Shown piece by piece: positions 33,669-42,451 of a stretch of DNA of 64,000 nt. The first letter of the stretch is position 1, and each line of letters begins with the position of its first letter. The notes under the pieces were generated by a model. The model saw only the letters and a list, made by a program, of their open reading frames with translations, ran no database searches and was not told the origin of the DNA. The position numbers and the translations under genes are program-made. Source of the stretch: Deferribacteraceae bacterium (lineage in GTDB: Bacteria; Chrysiogenota; Deferribacteres; Deferribacterales; Deferrivibrionaceae); the NCBI GenBank assembly GCA_020054865.1, contig JAIHAR010000006.1, positions 1-64,000 of the forward strand, written 5' to 3'.

Positions 33669-35702
33669 ATGAATATCAAAGTTATTAAACGTGATGGTAG
33701 ATTTGTGCATTTTGATGGCGAAAGGATAGCAAATGCCATTTTTAAGGCCGCAAAAGCTGTTGGTGGAGAAAATAGAAGCATTGCTGCAAGTCTTACTCAG
33801 TCAATAGTTGAGAAAATAGTTGAAAAATATGGTGCAATTGGTTCGGTAACAGTGGAGCAGATTCAGGATATAGTGGAAAAAGAGTTGATTGAAAATGGAC
33901 ATGCAAAGACTGCAAAGGCTTATATCCTTTATCGTAAACAAAGAGCTGATATTCGTGAGATAAAGCAGACTTTTGAAGAAGTTGAAAATATGCTTGATGA
34001 GTATCTTAAGGGGTCTGACTGGAGAATTAAGGAAAACAGCAATACAACTTATTCCCTGCAAGGGCTGAATAATTTTATAGCGTCAACTGTCACTGCAAAA
34101 TACTGGTTGAATAAAATTTATAATGAAAAAATTAAAAACTCTCATGTGAATGGTGATTTTCATATTCATGACCTTGGCTCGTTGTCCGTTTATTGTTGTG
34201 GTTGGGACTTAAGAGACCTTCTTCTAAGAGGTTTTGGCGGAGTTATGGGAAAGGTAGAAAGTGCTCCACCAAAGCATTTCAGGACTGCGCTGGGGCAAAT
34301 AGTAAACTTTTTTTATACATTGCAGGGGGAAGCAGCAGGTGCGCAAGCCTTTGCCAACTTTGACACCTTGCTTGCACCATATGTTGCCTTTGATAATCTC
34401 GAGTATCAAGAAGTAAAGCAGTGTATGCAGGAGTTCATATTTAATCTAAATGTTCCGACAAGGGTGGGCTTTCAGACTCCGTTTACCAACCTTACCTTTG
34501 ATTTGACCGTACCTTATATTTATAAAAATGAGGCAGTTGTGCATGGTGGCAAAATTATGGATTATGTATATGGTGAGTTTCAAAATGAGATGGATATGAT
34601 TAATAGGGCATTTATAGAAATTATGACAATGGGAGATGCAAAAGGGAGAATATTTACATTTCCGATACCAACATACAATATTTCAAAAGAATTTGATTGG
34701 TCAAATGAAGTCATAGATGAGCTTATGGCTATGACGGGGAAGTATGGTATCCCTTATTTTGCAAATTTTGTAAATAGTGATATGTCCCCTGAAGATGCAA
34801 GGAGTATGTGTTGCAGGTTGAGACTTGATAACAGGGAGCTGAGGAAAAGAGGTGGCGGGCTTTTTGGAGCTAACCCTCTCACAGGTTCGATCGGGGTTGT
34901 AACCATAAACCTGCCAAGAATCGGTTTTTTAGCTGAAGATGAGGAGGATTATTTTAATAGACTATCAGAATTAATGGAAACAGCAAGACAGTCACTTTTT
35001 ATAAAACGGAAAGCGCTTGAAAACTACACTGAAAATGCTCTTTATCCTTATTCAAGAGTGTATCTTGAAGATGTAAAAAGGCACACAGGCGAGTACTGGA
35101 AGAATCATTTCAACACAATTGGTATAATAGGAATGCATGAATCTCTTGTTAATTTTATTGGGGTAGGGATTACTGATGACGAGGGGCTTGAATTTGCTGA
35201 GAAGGTGTTGAAATTTATGAATGAGCAACTGGTACGATTCCAGGAGGAAGATGGAATGTTGTACAACCTGGAAGCCACCCCTGCCGAAGGGACAAGTTAT
35301 AGGCTTGCCATAAAGGATAAAGAGCTTTACCCTCAAATATATACTTCAGGTAGAGAAAAACCGTACTATACCAACTCAACCCAGTTGCCGGTTAATTCTA
35401 ATTTAAGCCTTTTTTCAGCATTGGAGCATCAGGACAGATTACAGACGCTTTACACAGGGGGTACAGTTTTTCACACATTTATTGGCGAGTCGATTGATGA
35501 TTTTGGCTCGGTTAAGGAGCTTGTAAGAGAAATTGCCTATAGTTTCAGGCTTCCATATTTTACAATAACGCCCACCTTCTCAGTTTGTCCCGTGCATGGT
35601 TATTTGAAAGGTGAGCACAGATTTTGCCCTAAATGTAAAGAAGAGCGAACAAACGAAATTTTGGCTGAAATAAATGTTTTAAAGGAAAAAATAAGGGGGT
35701 GA
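33669..35702 (+). CDS. nrdD: Anaerobic (class III) ribonucleoside-triphosphate reductase, catalytic chain lacking the glycyl-radical loop
   Basis: A 677-residue NrdD. An ATP-cone starts KVIKRDGRFVHFDGERIANA (about 3-95). The catalytic barrel has FHIHDLGSLSVYCCGWDL and RSMCCRLRLDNRELRKRGGG, with the candidate active-site cysteines, and GSIGVVTINLPRIG. Near the end is a zinc-binding pattern (CPVHGY and CPKC, from about 640 to 656). The chain then ends NEILAEINVLKEKIRG without the RVxGY radical loop present in ordinary NrdD. That loop is encoded by the next gene. It makes dNTPs from NTPs without oxygen, usually with formate as reductant. GGAG precedes the ATG; control is by the B12 riboswitch. 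Confidence 0.95.
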   Translation: MNIKVIKRDGRFVHFDGERIANAIFKAAKAVGGENRSIAASLTQSIVEKIVEKYGAIGSVTVEQIQDIVEKELIENGHAKTAKAYILYRKQRADIREIKQTFEEVENMLDEYLKGSDWRIKENSNTTYSLQGLNNFIASTVTAKYWLNKIYNEKIKNSHVNGDFHIHDLGSLSVYCCGWDLRDLLLRGFGGVMGKVESAPPKHFRTALGQIVNFFYTLQGEAAGAQAFANFDTLLAPYVAFDNLEYQEVKQCMQEFIFNLNVPTRVGFQTPFTNLTFDLTVPYIYKNEAVVHGGKIMDYVYGEFQNEMDMINRAFIEIMTMGDAKGRIFTFPIPTYNISKEFDWSNEVIDELMAMTGKYGIPYFANFVNSDMSPEDARSMCCRLRLDNRELRKRGGGLFGANPLTGSIGVVTINLPRIGFLAEDEEDYFNRLSELMETARQSLFIKRKALENYTENALYPYSRVYLEDVKRHTGEYWKNHFNTIGIIGMHESLVNFIGVGITDDEGLEFAEKVLKFMNEQLVRFQEEDGMLYNLEATPAEGTSYRLAIKDKELYPQIYTSGREKPYYTNSTQLPVNSNLSLFSALEHQDRLQTLYTGGTVFHTFIGESIDDFGSVKELVREIAYSFRLPYFTITPTFSVCPVHGYLKGEHRFCPKCKEERTNEILAEINVLKEKIRG

Positions 35703-35706
35703 TAAG

Positions 35707-35892
35707 ATGAGTATCGAAAAGAGAATCAAGGAGCTGGAAAATGAGCTTAAAAATGTAAAAGGCTCAAAATGTGAGGTCTACAGCAGGATCGTTGGTTATC
35801 ACAGACCTGTGGACAACTGGAACGAATCGAAGCAGGAAGAATTTAGCGACAGAATGACTTTCGATGTTAAAACTTCAGATAGCAGGATTTGA
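35707..35892 (+). CDS. Separate glycyl-radical domain protein of NrdD
   Basis: A 61-residue protein with the C-terminal domain of class III reductase: KCEVYSRIVGYHRPVDNW and NESKQEEFSDRMTF. Gly30 of RIVGY is the expected radical site made by NrdG. Residues 3-17 (IEKRIKELENELKNV) have hydrophobics at heptad spacing (I3, I7, L10, L14, V17). The end of NrdD has the same kind of heptads, so the two chains could pair as a coiled coil. ATG 35707 has AGGGGGTG upstream and lies four bases after the nrdD stop in the +1 frame; nrdG overlaps its end by 29 bases. If one G of the G5 run at 35695-35699 were absent, both ORFs would be one. Confidence 0.88.
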   Translation: MSIEKRIKELENELKNVKGSKCEVYSRIVGYHRPVDNWNESKQEEFSDRMTFDVKTSDSRI

Positions 35893-36553
35893 ACCTGTAT
35901 CGTTAAATAATTTTACCGGTAAAGTTGCCTGCACCGTGTTTACATCTGGCTGCAATTTGCGGTGCAGGTACTGTCATAATAGAGAGCTGGTTGTGAGTAC
36001 TGCCTCTAACATTGATTTGGATGAGCTGAAAAAAAGAATAATTGCGTGCGGGTTGAAAAATATTGTAATCACCGGCGGTGAGCCTATGCTACAAAGAGGG
36101 TTAGAAGATTTTTTAATATGGCTCAAGAACTTAAAAATGGTTATCAAAATTGATACAAACGGAACATTTCCTCATAAGCTTGAGAAGCTGATAAATAGTT
36201 CACTTATTGACTATGTGGCAATTGATATTAAAGGTTTTTCTGAAGAGGATTTTAAGTTTATTACAAGAAAGGACGGTTTTTATAAAGTCTTTGATAGTAT
36301 TTCTATAACAAAAAAATATAAATTACCTTTTGAATTAAGATACACAATGTGGAAAATTCCTGAAATGCATAATGTTAAAATGTTTTTAAGAGATGCCGGG
36401 CTTAAAAGCGATGACTGTATTTATCTTCAAAAAATGATAAAAAGTGAGTCAAATCTTGATAAAAGATTTTATCCCCAGATTACTGAAAACGAGGTATACA
36501 GGTTTAGAGAGGCTCTCAGTGAATATTTGTCAGTTTACTTGAGAGGATTTTGA
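35864..36553 (+). CDS. nrdG: Anaerobic ribonucleotide reductase activating enzyme (radical SAM)
   Basis: A 229-residue radical SAM activase. The cluster motif CNLRCRYCHN (C-x3-C-x2-C, about 30-39) is preceded by VACTVFTSG, and the SAM-contacting NIVITGGEPMLQ lies near 70. It is the type often annotated as NrdG. It should abstract hydrogen from the glycine of the 61-residue protein encoded just upstream, whose gene it overlaps by 29 bases. No clear SD precedes the ATG, consistent with translational coupling. Confidence 0.93.
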   Translation: MLKLQIAGFEPVSLNNFTGKVACTVFTSGCNLRCRYCHNRELVVSTASNIDLDELKKRIIACGLKNIVITGGEPMLQRGLEDFLIWLKNLKMVIKIDTNGTFPHKLEKLINSSLIDYVAIDIKGFSEEDFKFITRKDGFYKVFDSISITKKYKLPFELRYTMWKIPEMHNVKMFLRDAGLKSDDCIYLQKMIKSESNLDKRFYPQITENEVYRFREALSEYLSVYLRGF

Positions 36554-36627
36554 AATTTTTTGTGTAAAGTCTTGATTTGGCAAACAAAAGATATTAATTA
36601 ATTGTACTTAAAACAAAGGATTTTTTT

Positions 36628-37266
36628 ATGTATATAGGTCTTACCGGAAATATTGCCAGCGGGAAGAGCACTGTTGCTAAAATGTTTGAAGAGCTTGGCT
36701 GTTACACTATTGATGCCGATGAAATCAGCAGGATTGTTATGCGAAAAGGAGAGACTGCATATTTTGGGCTGGTTAAAGAATTTTCCGAAAAGATTCTTGA
36801 CAAAGAGGGGAACATAGACAGGGGGAAATTAAAGGGGATAGTTTTCAATAATCCTCAAAAAAAAGAGCTTCTTGAAAAGATAGTGCATCCTGCAATTTTA
36901 AATTATGAAAAAAAACTTGTTTCAAACATTAAAGGCAAAGATGATAAGGCTATTATTCTAACTCAGGCAGCTTTGATTATCGAAAAGGGTACATATCGTC
37001 GATTTGATGCAATAATGGTGGTATATGTGGATGAGAAGACCCAGTTTGAGCGTCTTTTAAAAAGGGATGAGATAGATGTAGAGCTTGCAAAAAAGATAAT
37101 AAAATCGCAAATGCCGGTCGAAGAAAAAATCAAATATGCCGATTTTATTATTGATAACAGTAGAGATATTTCCTACACAAAAGCTGAAGTAGAAAGAGTG
37201 TATGAGGCAATAAAAATTTACAAATATTGTGAAAGGCAATTGAAAAAGACCATAAAATCAAAATAA
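36628..37266 (+). CDS. coaE: Dephospho-CoA kinase
   Basis: A 212-residue P-loop kinase, last step of coenzyme A synthesis. Walker A is GLTGNIASGKSTVAKMF (4-20), followed by the family's TIDADEISR. ADFIIDNS near 170 and the central LTQAALIIEKG also match. It lies 74 bases after nrdG; a TTGATT-17-TAATTA element in that gap may be its own promoter. A strong terminator follows immediately. Confidence 0.95.
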   Translation: MYIGLTGNIASGKSTVAKMFEELGCYTIDADEISRIVMRKGETAYFGLVKEFSEKILDKEGNIDRGKLKGIVFNNPQKKELLEKIVHPAILNYEKKLVSNIKGKDDKAIILTQAALIIEKGTYRRFDAIMVVYVDEKTQFERLLKRDEIDVELAKKIIKSQMPVEEKIKYADFIIDNSRDISYTKAEVERVYEAIKIYKYCERQLKKTIKSK

Positions 37267-37269
37267 AAA

Positions 37270-37302
37270 CGGCCCTCGATTTTAGGGCCGGCTAAATATT
37301 TT
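37270..37302. terminator. Terminator between converging coaE and htpG
   Basis: CGGCCCT (37270-37276), loop CGATTTT, AGGGCCG (37284-37290), then GCTAAATATTTTT. It lies within the few bases separating the two stops and could serve both genes. Confidence 0.8.
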
Positions 37303-39148
37303 TCTCCATAAATTCTGAGATTTTTGTTGCAAAATTTACCGGGTCAACCGGTTTTTCACCATCCATTATTAATGCAAGGTCGTATATTAATTTTGAATAT
37401 TCGTTGACTTTTGTGCTTTTTGGGTCGACTTCGTAGAGAGATTTAACCTTTTTCATTACGGGGTGTTCAAGGTTTATTTCGAGGATTTTCTTTGAATCAA
37501 AAGCTGTCTGCCCCATAGATTCCAAGATTCTCTTCATTGTTTCGTCCATTTCATTTTCATCCCCTACAAGGCAACAGAGGGAGTTTTTTAATCTGACACC
37601 GGCTTTGACATCTTTTACATAATCCTTTAAATCTTCTTTTATCTTCTCAAGCAACCCTTTATACTCTTTTTCTTTGGTTTCCTTTTCTTTCTTAAGGTTT
37701 TCATCAATTTCAATATCACCTTTCAAGATAGACTTAACCTTTTTCTTCTTAAACTCCATCAAAGAATTCATTATGATGCCGTCTATTTCATCGGTGAGGA
37801 AAATCACATCGATATTATTTTCTTTAAAGTATTCAAGATGTGGGGATATTTTTATTTCATCTACACTTTCCCCTGTAATATAGTAGATTTCTTTCTGATT
37901 TTCAGGCATATTTTCAATATAAATGTTGAAATCAATTTTTTTGTCCTGATTTTTTAATGAGTTAAATATGAGTAATTCGGCAATCTCTTCTTTTCTCGAA
38001 AAATCAAAATGTATCCCTTCCTTCAGGATGTTTCCAAATTCGCTATAAAATTTTTCATACTTTTCAAAATTATTTTTTTTCAGCTCTTCAAGTTTAGACA
38101 ATACTTTTTTTGTAATATTGTTTTTAATCTGGGTTACAACTCTGTTGTTTTGGAGCATTTCTCTTGAAACGTTGAGAGGAAGGTCATTTGACTCCACAAC
38201 CCCCTTAACAAATCTCAAATAAGGCTCAATAAGTTCCTCGCAGGCATCCATAATCTGTACTTTTTTTACATAGAGACTTGGACCCATTTTGTAATCTTTG
38301 TAATAAATATCAAAAGGTTTTTTTGAAGGGATATACAAAAGTGCAGTAAATTCAAGTGTACCTTCAGCTTTGAAGTGGATATAGTCAAGTGGGTCGTTGA
38401 AATCGTGTGAGATATGCTTGTAAAATTCTTTGTATTCTTCATCCTTTATGTCAGATTTGTCCTTCATCCAGATAGCCTTTCTGGAATTGAGAGTTTCTTC
38501 TTCTATCTTTTTATCTTTTTCTACATCCATTACAATGGGGTATTCGATATAATCAGAATATTTCTTTACAATACTTTTTATCTTCCATTCATCAAGATAC
38601 TCTTCTGCATCATTTTTAAGGTATAAGATTATGTCAGTCCCGTTGGCATCTCTTGCAGTTTCTTCAATTTCATAATTACCATCAGCTTTTGAAGTCCATT
38701 TATAGGCGCTGTTTTCACCGGCTTTTTTTGTTACAACATCTATTTTTTCAGCCACCATAAATGCAGAGTAAAAGCCTACGCCAAATTGACCCACAAGGTT
38801 TAAGTCGCCCGTTTCCTTAACTTTTTTTACCATCTCCATAAATTCTTTTGTGCCAGACTTCGCAATTGTGCCTATGTTATTAATAAGGTCATCTTTTGAC
38901 ATTCCAATACCATTATCAGAAATAGTCAGAGTCTTTTTATCCTTGTCGGGAATAATTTTGATTTTAAAATCGTTTGATGAAAGTTTTACCTGATTGGTAA
39001 GGCTTAAATATCTTGCCTTATCAATAGCATCAGAGGCGTTTGATATAAGCTCTCTTAAAAATATGTCCTTATTGGAGTAAAGTGAATTGATTACAAGATT
39101 TAACAGCTCTTTTACTTCTGCCTTGAATTCAAATTTTTCTATTGTCAT
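37292..39148 (-). CDS. htpG: Molecular chaperone HtpG (Hsp90)
   Basis: A 618-residue Hsp90. The GHKL ATPase domain shows FLRELISNASDAIDKARY, LTISDNGIGMSKDDLINNI, GTIAKSGTKEFM and LVGQFGVGFYSAFMVA. The middle domain has VKGVVESNDLPLNVSREMLQ. Length and order match bacterial HtpG. GGAGGAG lies just before the ATG; there is a 10-base gap to the upstream larE-like gene. Confidence 0.97.
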   Translation of the reverse strand: MTIEKFEFKAEVKELLNLVINSLYSNKDIFLRELISNASDAIDKARYLSLTNQVKLSSNDFKIKIIPDKDKKTLTISDNGIGMSKDDLINNIGTIAKSGTKEFMEMVKKVKETGDLNLVGQFGVGFYSAFMVAEKIDVVTKKAGENSAYKWTSKADGNYEIEETARDANGTDIILYLKNDAEEYLDEWKIKSIVKKYSDYIEYPIVMDVEKDKKIEEETLNSRKAIWMKDKSDIKDEEYKEFYKHISHDFNDPLDYIHFKAEGTLEFTALLYIPSKKPFDIYYKDYKMGPSLYVKKVQIMDACEELIEPYLRFVKGVVESNDLPLNVSREMLQNNRVVTQIKNNITKKVLSKLEELKKNNFEKYEKFYSEFGNILKEGIHFDFSRKEEIAELLIFNSLKNQDKKIDFNIYIENMPENQKEIYYITGESVDEIKISPHLEYFKENNIDVIFLTDEIDGIIMNSLMEFKKKKVKSILKGDIEIDENLKKEKETKEKEYKGLLEKIKEDLKDYVKDVKAGVRLKNSLCCLVGDENEMDETMKRILESMGQTAFDSKKILEINLEHPVMKKVKSLYEVDPKSTKVNEYSKLIYDLALIMDGEKPVDPVNFATKISEFMEKNI

Positions 39149-39158
39149 CTGCTCCTCC

Positions 39159-39878
39159 TTAATAATTGATTTTTATCTGTTTGTCAGCGTAGTGCAATTT
39201 AATTATTTTGCTCAAAAATTCAAGGTCAGATTTTTTTAAAGAGACTTTATTTTTGAATTCAACTGATATATTCTCTGACACCCTCACCCTTATTCCGGGG
39301 TACCTATACCTTAAAATATCCTCAATCTTTTCAACTTTTAGCATATCTTCAAAGTTTATCATTTTGTTTACTATTCTGGTTGCAGCACAGGACTCGACGT
39401 TAAAATATATTTTTTTAAATGATGATTTTGCAATGTGAAGGGAGTCCTTTTTTGAAATGCCCAGTTCTTTGAGGGGGGAAAAAACGTTAAATTCTTTAAT
39501 GGCCTTCATCCCTGGGCGATAATCGTTCAGATCGTCAATATTTGTTCCGTCAAAAATTGCATCGAAGCCTTCTGTTTTTCTGATGTTTTCAATGGATTTT
39601 AATATTTCGTGTTTACAGTAATAACACCTCAAATCGTCATTTTTTAAAAAATCCGCACTGTATTGGACAGTAAAAGGCTTCCAGTTTATGTTTAAACTGT
39701 CTGCGATTTTTCTTGCATTTTCTATTTCGTAGCCAAACACATGGGGATTGACACAGGTTACTGCAAGTATGTTTTCAGGAGTAATAAATTGTGAAGAAAG
39801 TTGCAGTACGGCAGCACTATCAGCGCCGCCGCTAAGTGCTACTATGACTTTATTGAATTTTTTAAAAAAAGTCTTCAA
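39159..39878 (-). CDS. LarE-like ATP-dependent sulfur transferase (PP-loop)
   Basis: A PP-loop enzyme of about 239 residues. The pyrophosphatase motif VIVALSGGADSAAVLQL begins about 10 residues in. LRCYYCKHEIL is the LarE-type segment with the cysteine that may give up its sulfur, followed by DAIFDGTNIDDLNDYRPGMKA and SCAATRI. LarE makes the nickel-pincer cofactor, but no larB or larC is present and relatives of other function exist. TTG 39878 has GGAGG eight bases upstream; ATG 39911 is the alternative. Either start lies within the 3' end of mnmA, so the two sulfur-transfer genes are coupled. Confidence 0.82.
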   Translation of the reverse strand: MKTFFKKFNKVIVALSGGADSAAVLQLSSQFITPENILAVTCVNPHVFGYEIENARKIADSLNINWKPFTVQYSADFLKNDDLRCYYCKHEILKSIENIRKTEGFDAIFDGTNIDDLNDYRPGMKAIKEFNVFSPLKELGISKKDSLHIAKSSFKKIYFNVESCAATRIVNKMINFEDMLKVEKIEDILRYRYPGIRVRVSENISVEFKNKVSLKKSDLEFLSKIIKLHYADKQIKINY

Positions 39879-40893
39879 TGAATCCGCCTCCAAGAAGGAT
39901 ATCCCCTTCATAAATACCGGCAATTTGACCTGGAGCAGGAAATGACTGAGGTTCATCAAAAAGGAGAAATGCCCTGTTTTCAGGGTGTATTTCCACAAGA
40001 CAGTCTGCCTCTTTCATGCGATATCTGAGTTTCGCTTTTGCTTTGAAGATTTTTTTGTCTGTTTGAAACACCGTGTCCTTAAGTTTAACCCCTTTCACAT
40101 TTCCACCATCCTTTCTGCATAACTCTATATCGTTTGTCTTAGGGTCTAATTTCTTCACATACAAAGGTTCATGATATGAAAGTCCAAGCCCCTTTCTTTG
40201 GCCCACAGTGTAAAGCTCTATCCCCTCATGTCGTCCTAATATTCTCCCTTCAAATATAAAATTTCCTTTTTTGAAATTGTTTTGATTTATTTTTGATTTC
40301 AGATAATCTCTATAGTCCCCGCCTTCAAGAAAACACACTTCCTGACTGTCTTTTTTATTGTGTACGCTGAGTCCGTATTTTTGTGCAAGGTTTCTGGTTG
40401 TAATTTTGTCAATTTCACCCAAAGGGAATTCTATTTTCTCTATCTGATAATTTTCCAGTAAAGTAAGGTAGTATGATTGATCTTTTTTCCTGTCGAGCCC
40501 CTTTGCAATGTAATATTTACCATCGGTATAAACTTTTCTTGCATAATGCCCTGTGACAATTTTTGTCGCATCATACTTTAGCATTTCATTGTGCAGAAAG
40601 TTAAACTTTCCAAATCTGTTGCAGAAGGCACATGGATTTGGTGTTTTTCCTTTTCTGTAAGTACTTATAAAATAGTTTATAATATCTCTTTTAAAATCCT
40701 CGCTATAATCTGCCATGTACCACTTTATGCCTATTTCCTGAGCCATTTTCTCTGCATCTGTCAGGTATTTTTCCTGCCCTTCAAAAAGCTTTAATGTGAT
40801 TCCTATAACTTCATAGCCTTTTTCTTTCATAAGGTATGCCGAAAGTGAGCTGTCTACACCTCCGCTCATCGCCACAACTACTCTTTCTTTCAT
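39862..40893 (-). CDS. mnmA: tRNA-specific 2-thiouridylase MnmA
   Basis: A 343-residue PP-loop enzyme that thiolates U34 of tRNA for Glu, Gln and Lys. MKERVVVAMSGGVDSSLSAY opens the protein; the catalytic cysteines lie in NPCAFCNRFGKF and KDSQEVCFLEGG. IVTGHYARK, VGQRKGLG and the C-terminal AGIYEGDILLGGGFIED agree with the family. The start at 40893 has GGAG five bases before it, preferred to an in-frame site 63 bases upstream. The larE-like gene starts inside its last codons. Confidence 0.95.
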   Translation of the reverse strand: MKERVVVAMSGGVDSSLSAYLMKEKGYEVIGITLKLFEGQEKYLTDAEKMAQEIGIKWYMADYSEDFKRDIINYFISTYRKGKTPNPCAFCNRFGKFNFLHNEMLKYDATKIVTGHYARKVYTDGKYYIAKGLDRKKDQSYYLTLLENYQIEKIEFPLGEIDKITTRNLAQKYGLSVHNKKDSQEVCFLEGGDYRDYLKSKINQNNFKKGNFIFEGRILGRHEGIELYTVGQRKGLGLSYHEPLYVKKLDPKTNDIELCRKDGGNVKGVKLKDTVFQTDKKIFKAKAKLRYRMKEADCLVEIHPENRAFLLFDEPQSFPAPGQIAGIYEGDILLGGGFIEDFF

Positions 40894-40970
40894 GGTTGCT
40901 CCAAAAATATATTTATAAGGTAGGTTTTTCTTATTATATTCAAATGCAAAAGTCAAACATTAAATGCGGA

Positions 40971-40999
40971 ATAAATATCATAAAAATTATGATATTTAT
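40971..40999. repeat. AT-rich 13-bp perfect inverted repeat
   Basis: ATAAATATCATAA (40971-40983), spacer AAA, TTATGATATTTAT (40987-40999). It sits between the gmhB stop and the mnmA start, both on the minus strand. It could be an operator for mnmA-larE or a weak end-of-operon hairpin; no T run follows. Confidence 0.6.
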
Positions 41000-41007
41000 G
41001 ATAATAA

Positions 41008-41592
41008 TCAGATTTTTCCGGATAAAATGCTTAAAACCGCAGTGAGCAGGTTATCAGTAATTAGCCCCGGCTTGAGCTTCCATTTTGAATAATCGTTTGC
41101 TATCTCCCCTTCACCGTATCCCGTTTTAACCATAATTGTTTTGCATTTAGCGTTTATGCCCATCTGAATATCCGTGTATTTGTCGCCAATCATGAACATA
41201 TTTGAAGTGTCTACAGGGAGCAATTTTATTGCATCATCAATCATTTTTGTTTTCGGTTTTCTGCAATCACAGTCAATATTGTAGGCGGGAATTTTTGAAC
41301 CTTTGTAATGTGGGCAGTAAAATATCCCGTCTATATCCGTACCATTTTTTTGCAAAATTACCCTCATTTTGTTGTGAACTTGGGACAAGAAGTCTTCGGT
41401 AAAAATTCCTCTTGCTATGCCCGCCTGGTTGGTAATAATTACCACAAGGTAGCCATTGTCTTTTAGAAGCTTTATTGCCTGAGGGGCAAAAGGGTACATT
41501 TCAAAGTTTTTAAGACTGTTTATATATCCGGCATCTTTATTTATTGTACCATCCCTATCTATAAATACTGTAGGTCTCTTCTTGATTGTCAT
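41008..41592 (-). CDS. gmhB: D-glycero-D-manno-heptose 1,7-bisphosphate 7-phosphatase
   Basis: A 194-residue HAD phosphatase with FIDRDGTINKDAGYI (nucleophile Asp 11 and Asp 13) and the HisB/GmhB zinc loop CPHYKGSKIPAY...CDCRKP. FMIGDKYTDIQMGINA is motif IV. It makes heptose precursors for LPS inner core. It is the last gene of the degT-DUF374-waaA-lpxL-gmhB operon and overlaps lpxL by 38 bases. Confidence 0.92.
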   Translation of the reverse strand: MTIKKRPTVFIDRDGTINKDAGYINSLKNFEMYPFAPQAIKLLKDNGYLVVIITNQAGIARGIFTEDFLSQVHNKMRVILQKNGTDIDGIFYCPHYKGSKIPAYNIDCDCRKPKTKMIDDAIKLLPVDTSNMFMIGDKYTDIQMGINAKCKTIMVKTGYGEGEIANDYSKWKLKPGLITDNLLTAVLSILSGKI

Positions 41593-42451
41593 CCTTTTTC
41601 ACCCTTTTAAATCTTTTATGCATTAGGTACCACTGCTCTGGATATTTTTTTATAATATCTTCGTAAACTGAATTTATTTTTTCAGCAATATTTAGTATTC
41701 TTTCTCCGGGTTTTAAATTTTTGTCAGGGAAAATGGGGTCGTAACAGATAATTTTAAGTGTGTGTTTGTCAACTCTTATGCAGAAAACAGGTACTACAGG
41801 GATATTTTTTTTGGCAGATAAAATCGGTATTCCAGCTATAAAAGATGTTTTAAGGCCAAAAAAATCTACATAAATTGAATCTTTCTTGAGTGCACTGTGA
41901 TCAAGCAGCGTTCCAACAATTATTTTCTTATCAACAAGTTTGGATATTTCGAATGCTATATTTCTGTGGGAAAGGTAGATGATTTTTTCATCACTTCTTA
42001 GCCTTTTTATCAAATTATCAATATTTGAATTTTTAATTTTTCTGCCAACGATGCATACAACTTTGTCAAACTTCAGGGTAAAGAGCTTTGGCACAATCTC
42101 CCATGAGCCGATATGCGCCGATACTACAAAATAAGGGCCGAATGTTTCATTTAAATTTAAAATTTTGTTTACATCATCATTGTTAATTATTACGTGTTTT
42201 TCTAAAAAACTTGTATCTATTTTTTTAATAAAAAATACTTCAAGAAATGAAGCAAAAGAATTTTTAAAACTCTCCTTTGCTACATTGTAAGGGTCTTTTA
42301 TACCTATTATCTGAGCATTTTTTATGGCCACTTTTCTTCTTGACGGCAGAATATAAAAAGCAATTGTCCCCAAAATTCTTCCTAAGCTTGTAAGTGAATT
42401 ATAGCTTAATTGTCTTAAAAGAATGTCTAATAAATTAATTAACACTTTCAT
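41555..42451 (-). CDS. LpxL/HtrB-family lipid A acyltransferase
   Basis: A 298-residue lysophospholipid-type acyltransferase. The catalytic HX4E is in VSAHIGSWEIVP, and RSDEKIIYLSH, GTLLDHSALKKDSIYVDFFG (in two pieces) and the C-terminal YEDIIKKYPEQWYLMHKRFK match the family. It acylates lipid A after Kdo addition, which fits its position right after waaA. An N-terminal hydrophobic segment anchors it in the inner membrane. Whether it is LpxL- or LpxM-like cannot be told. Confidence 0.9.
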   Translation of the reverse strand: MKVLINLLDILLRQLSYNSLTSLGRILGTIAFYILPSRRKVAIKNAQIIGIKDPYNVAKESFKNSFASFLEVFFIKKIDTSFLEKHVIINNDDVNKILNLNETFGPYFVVSAHIGSWEIVPKLFTLKFDKVVCIVGRKIKNSNIDNLIKRLRSDEKIIYLSHRNIAFEISKLVDKKIIVGTLLDHSALKKDSIYVDFFGLKTSFIAGIPILSAKKNIPVVPVFCIRVDKHTLKIICYDPIFPDKNLKPGERILNIAEKINSVYEDIIKKYPEQWYLMHKRFKRVKKDDNQEETYSIYR

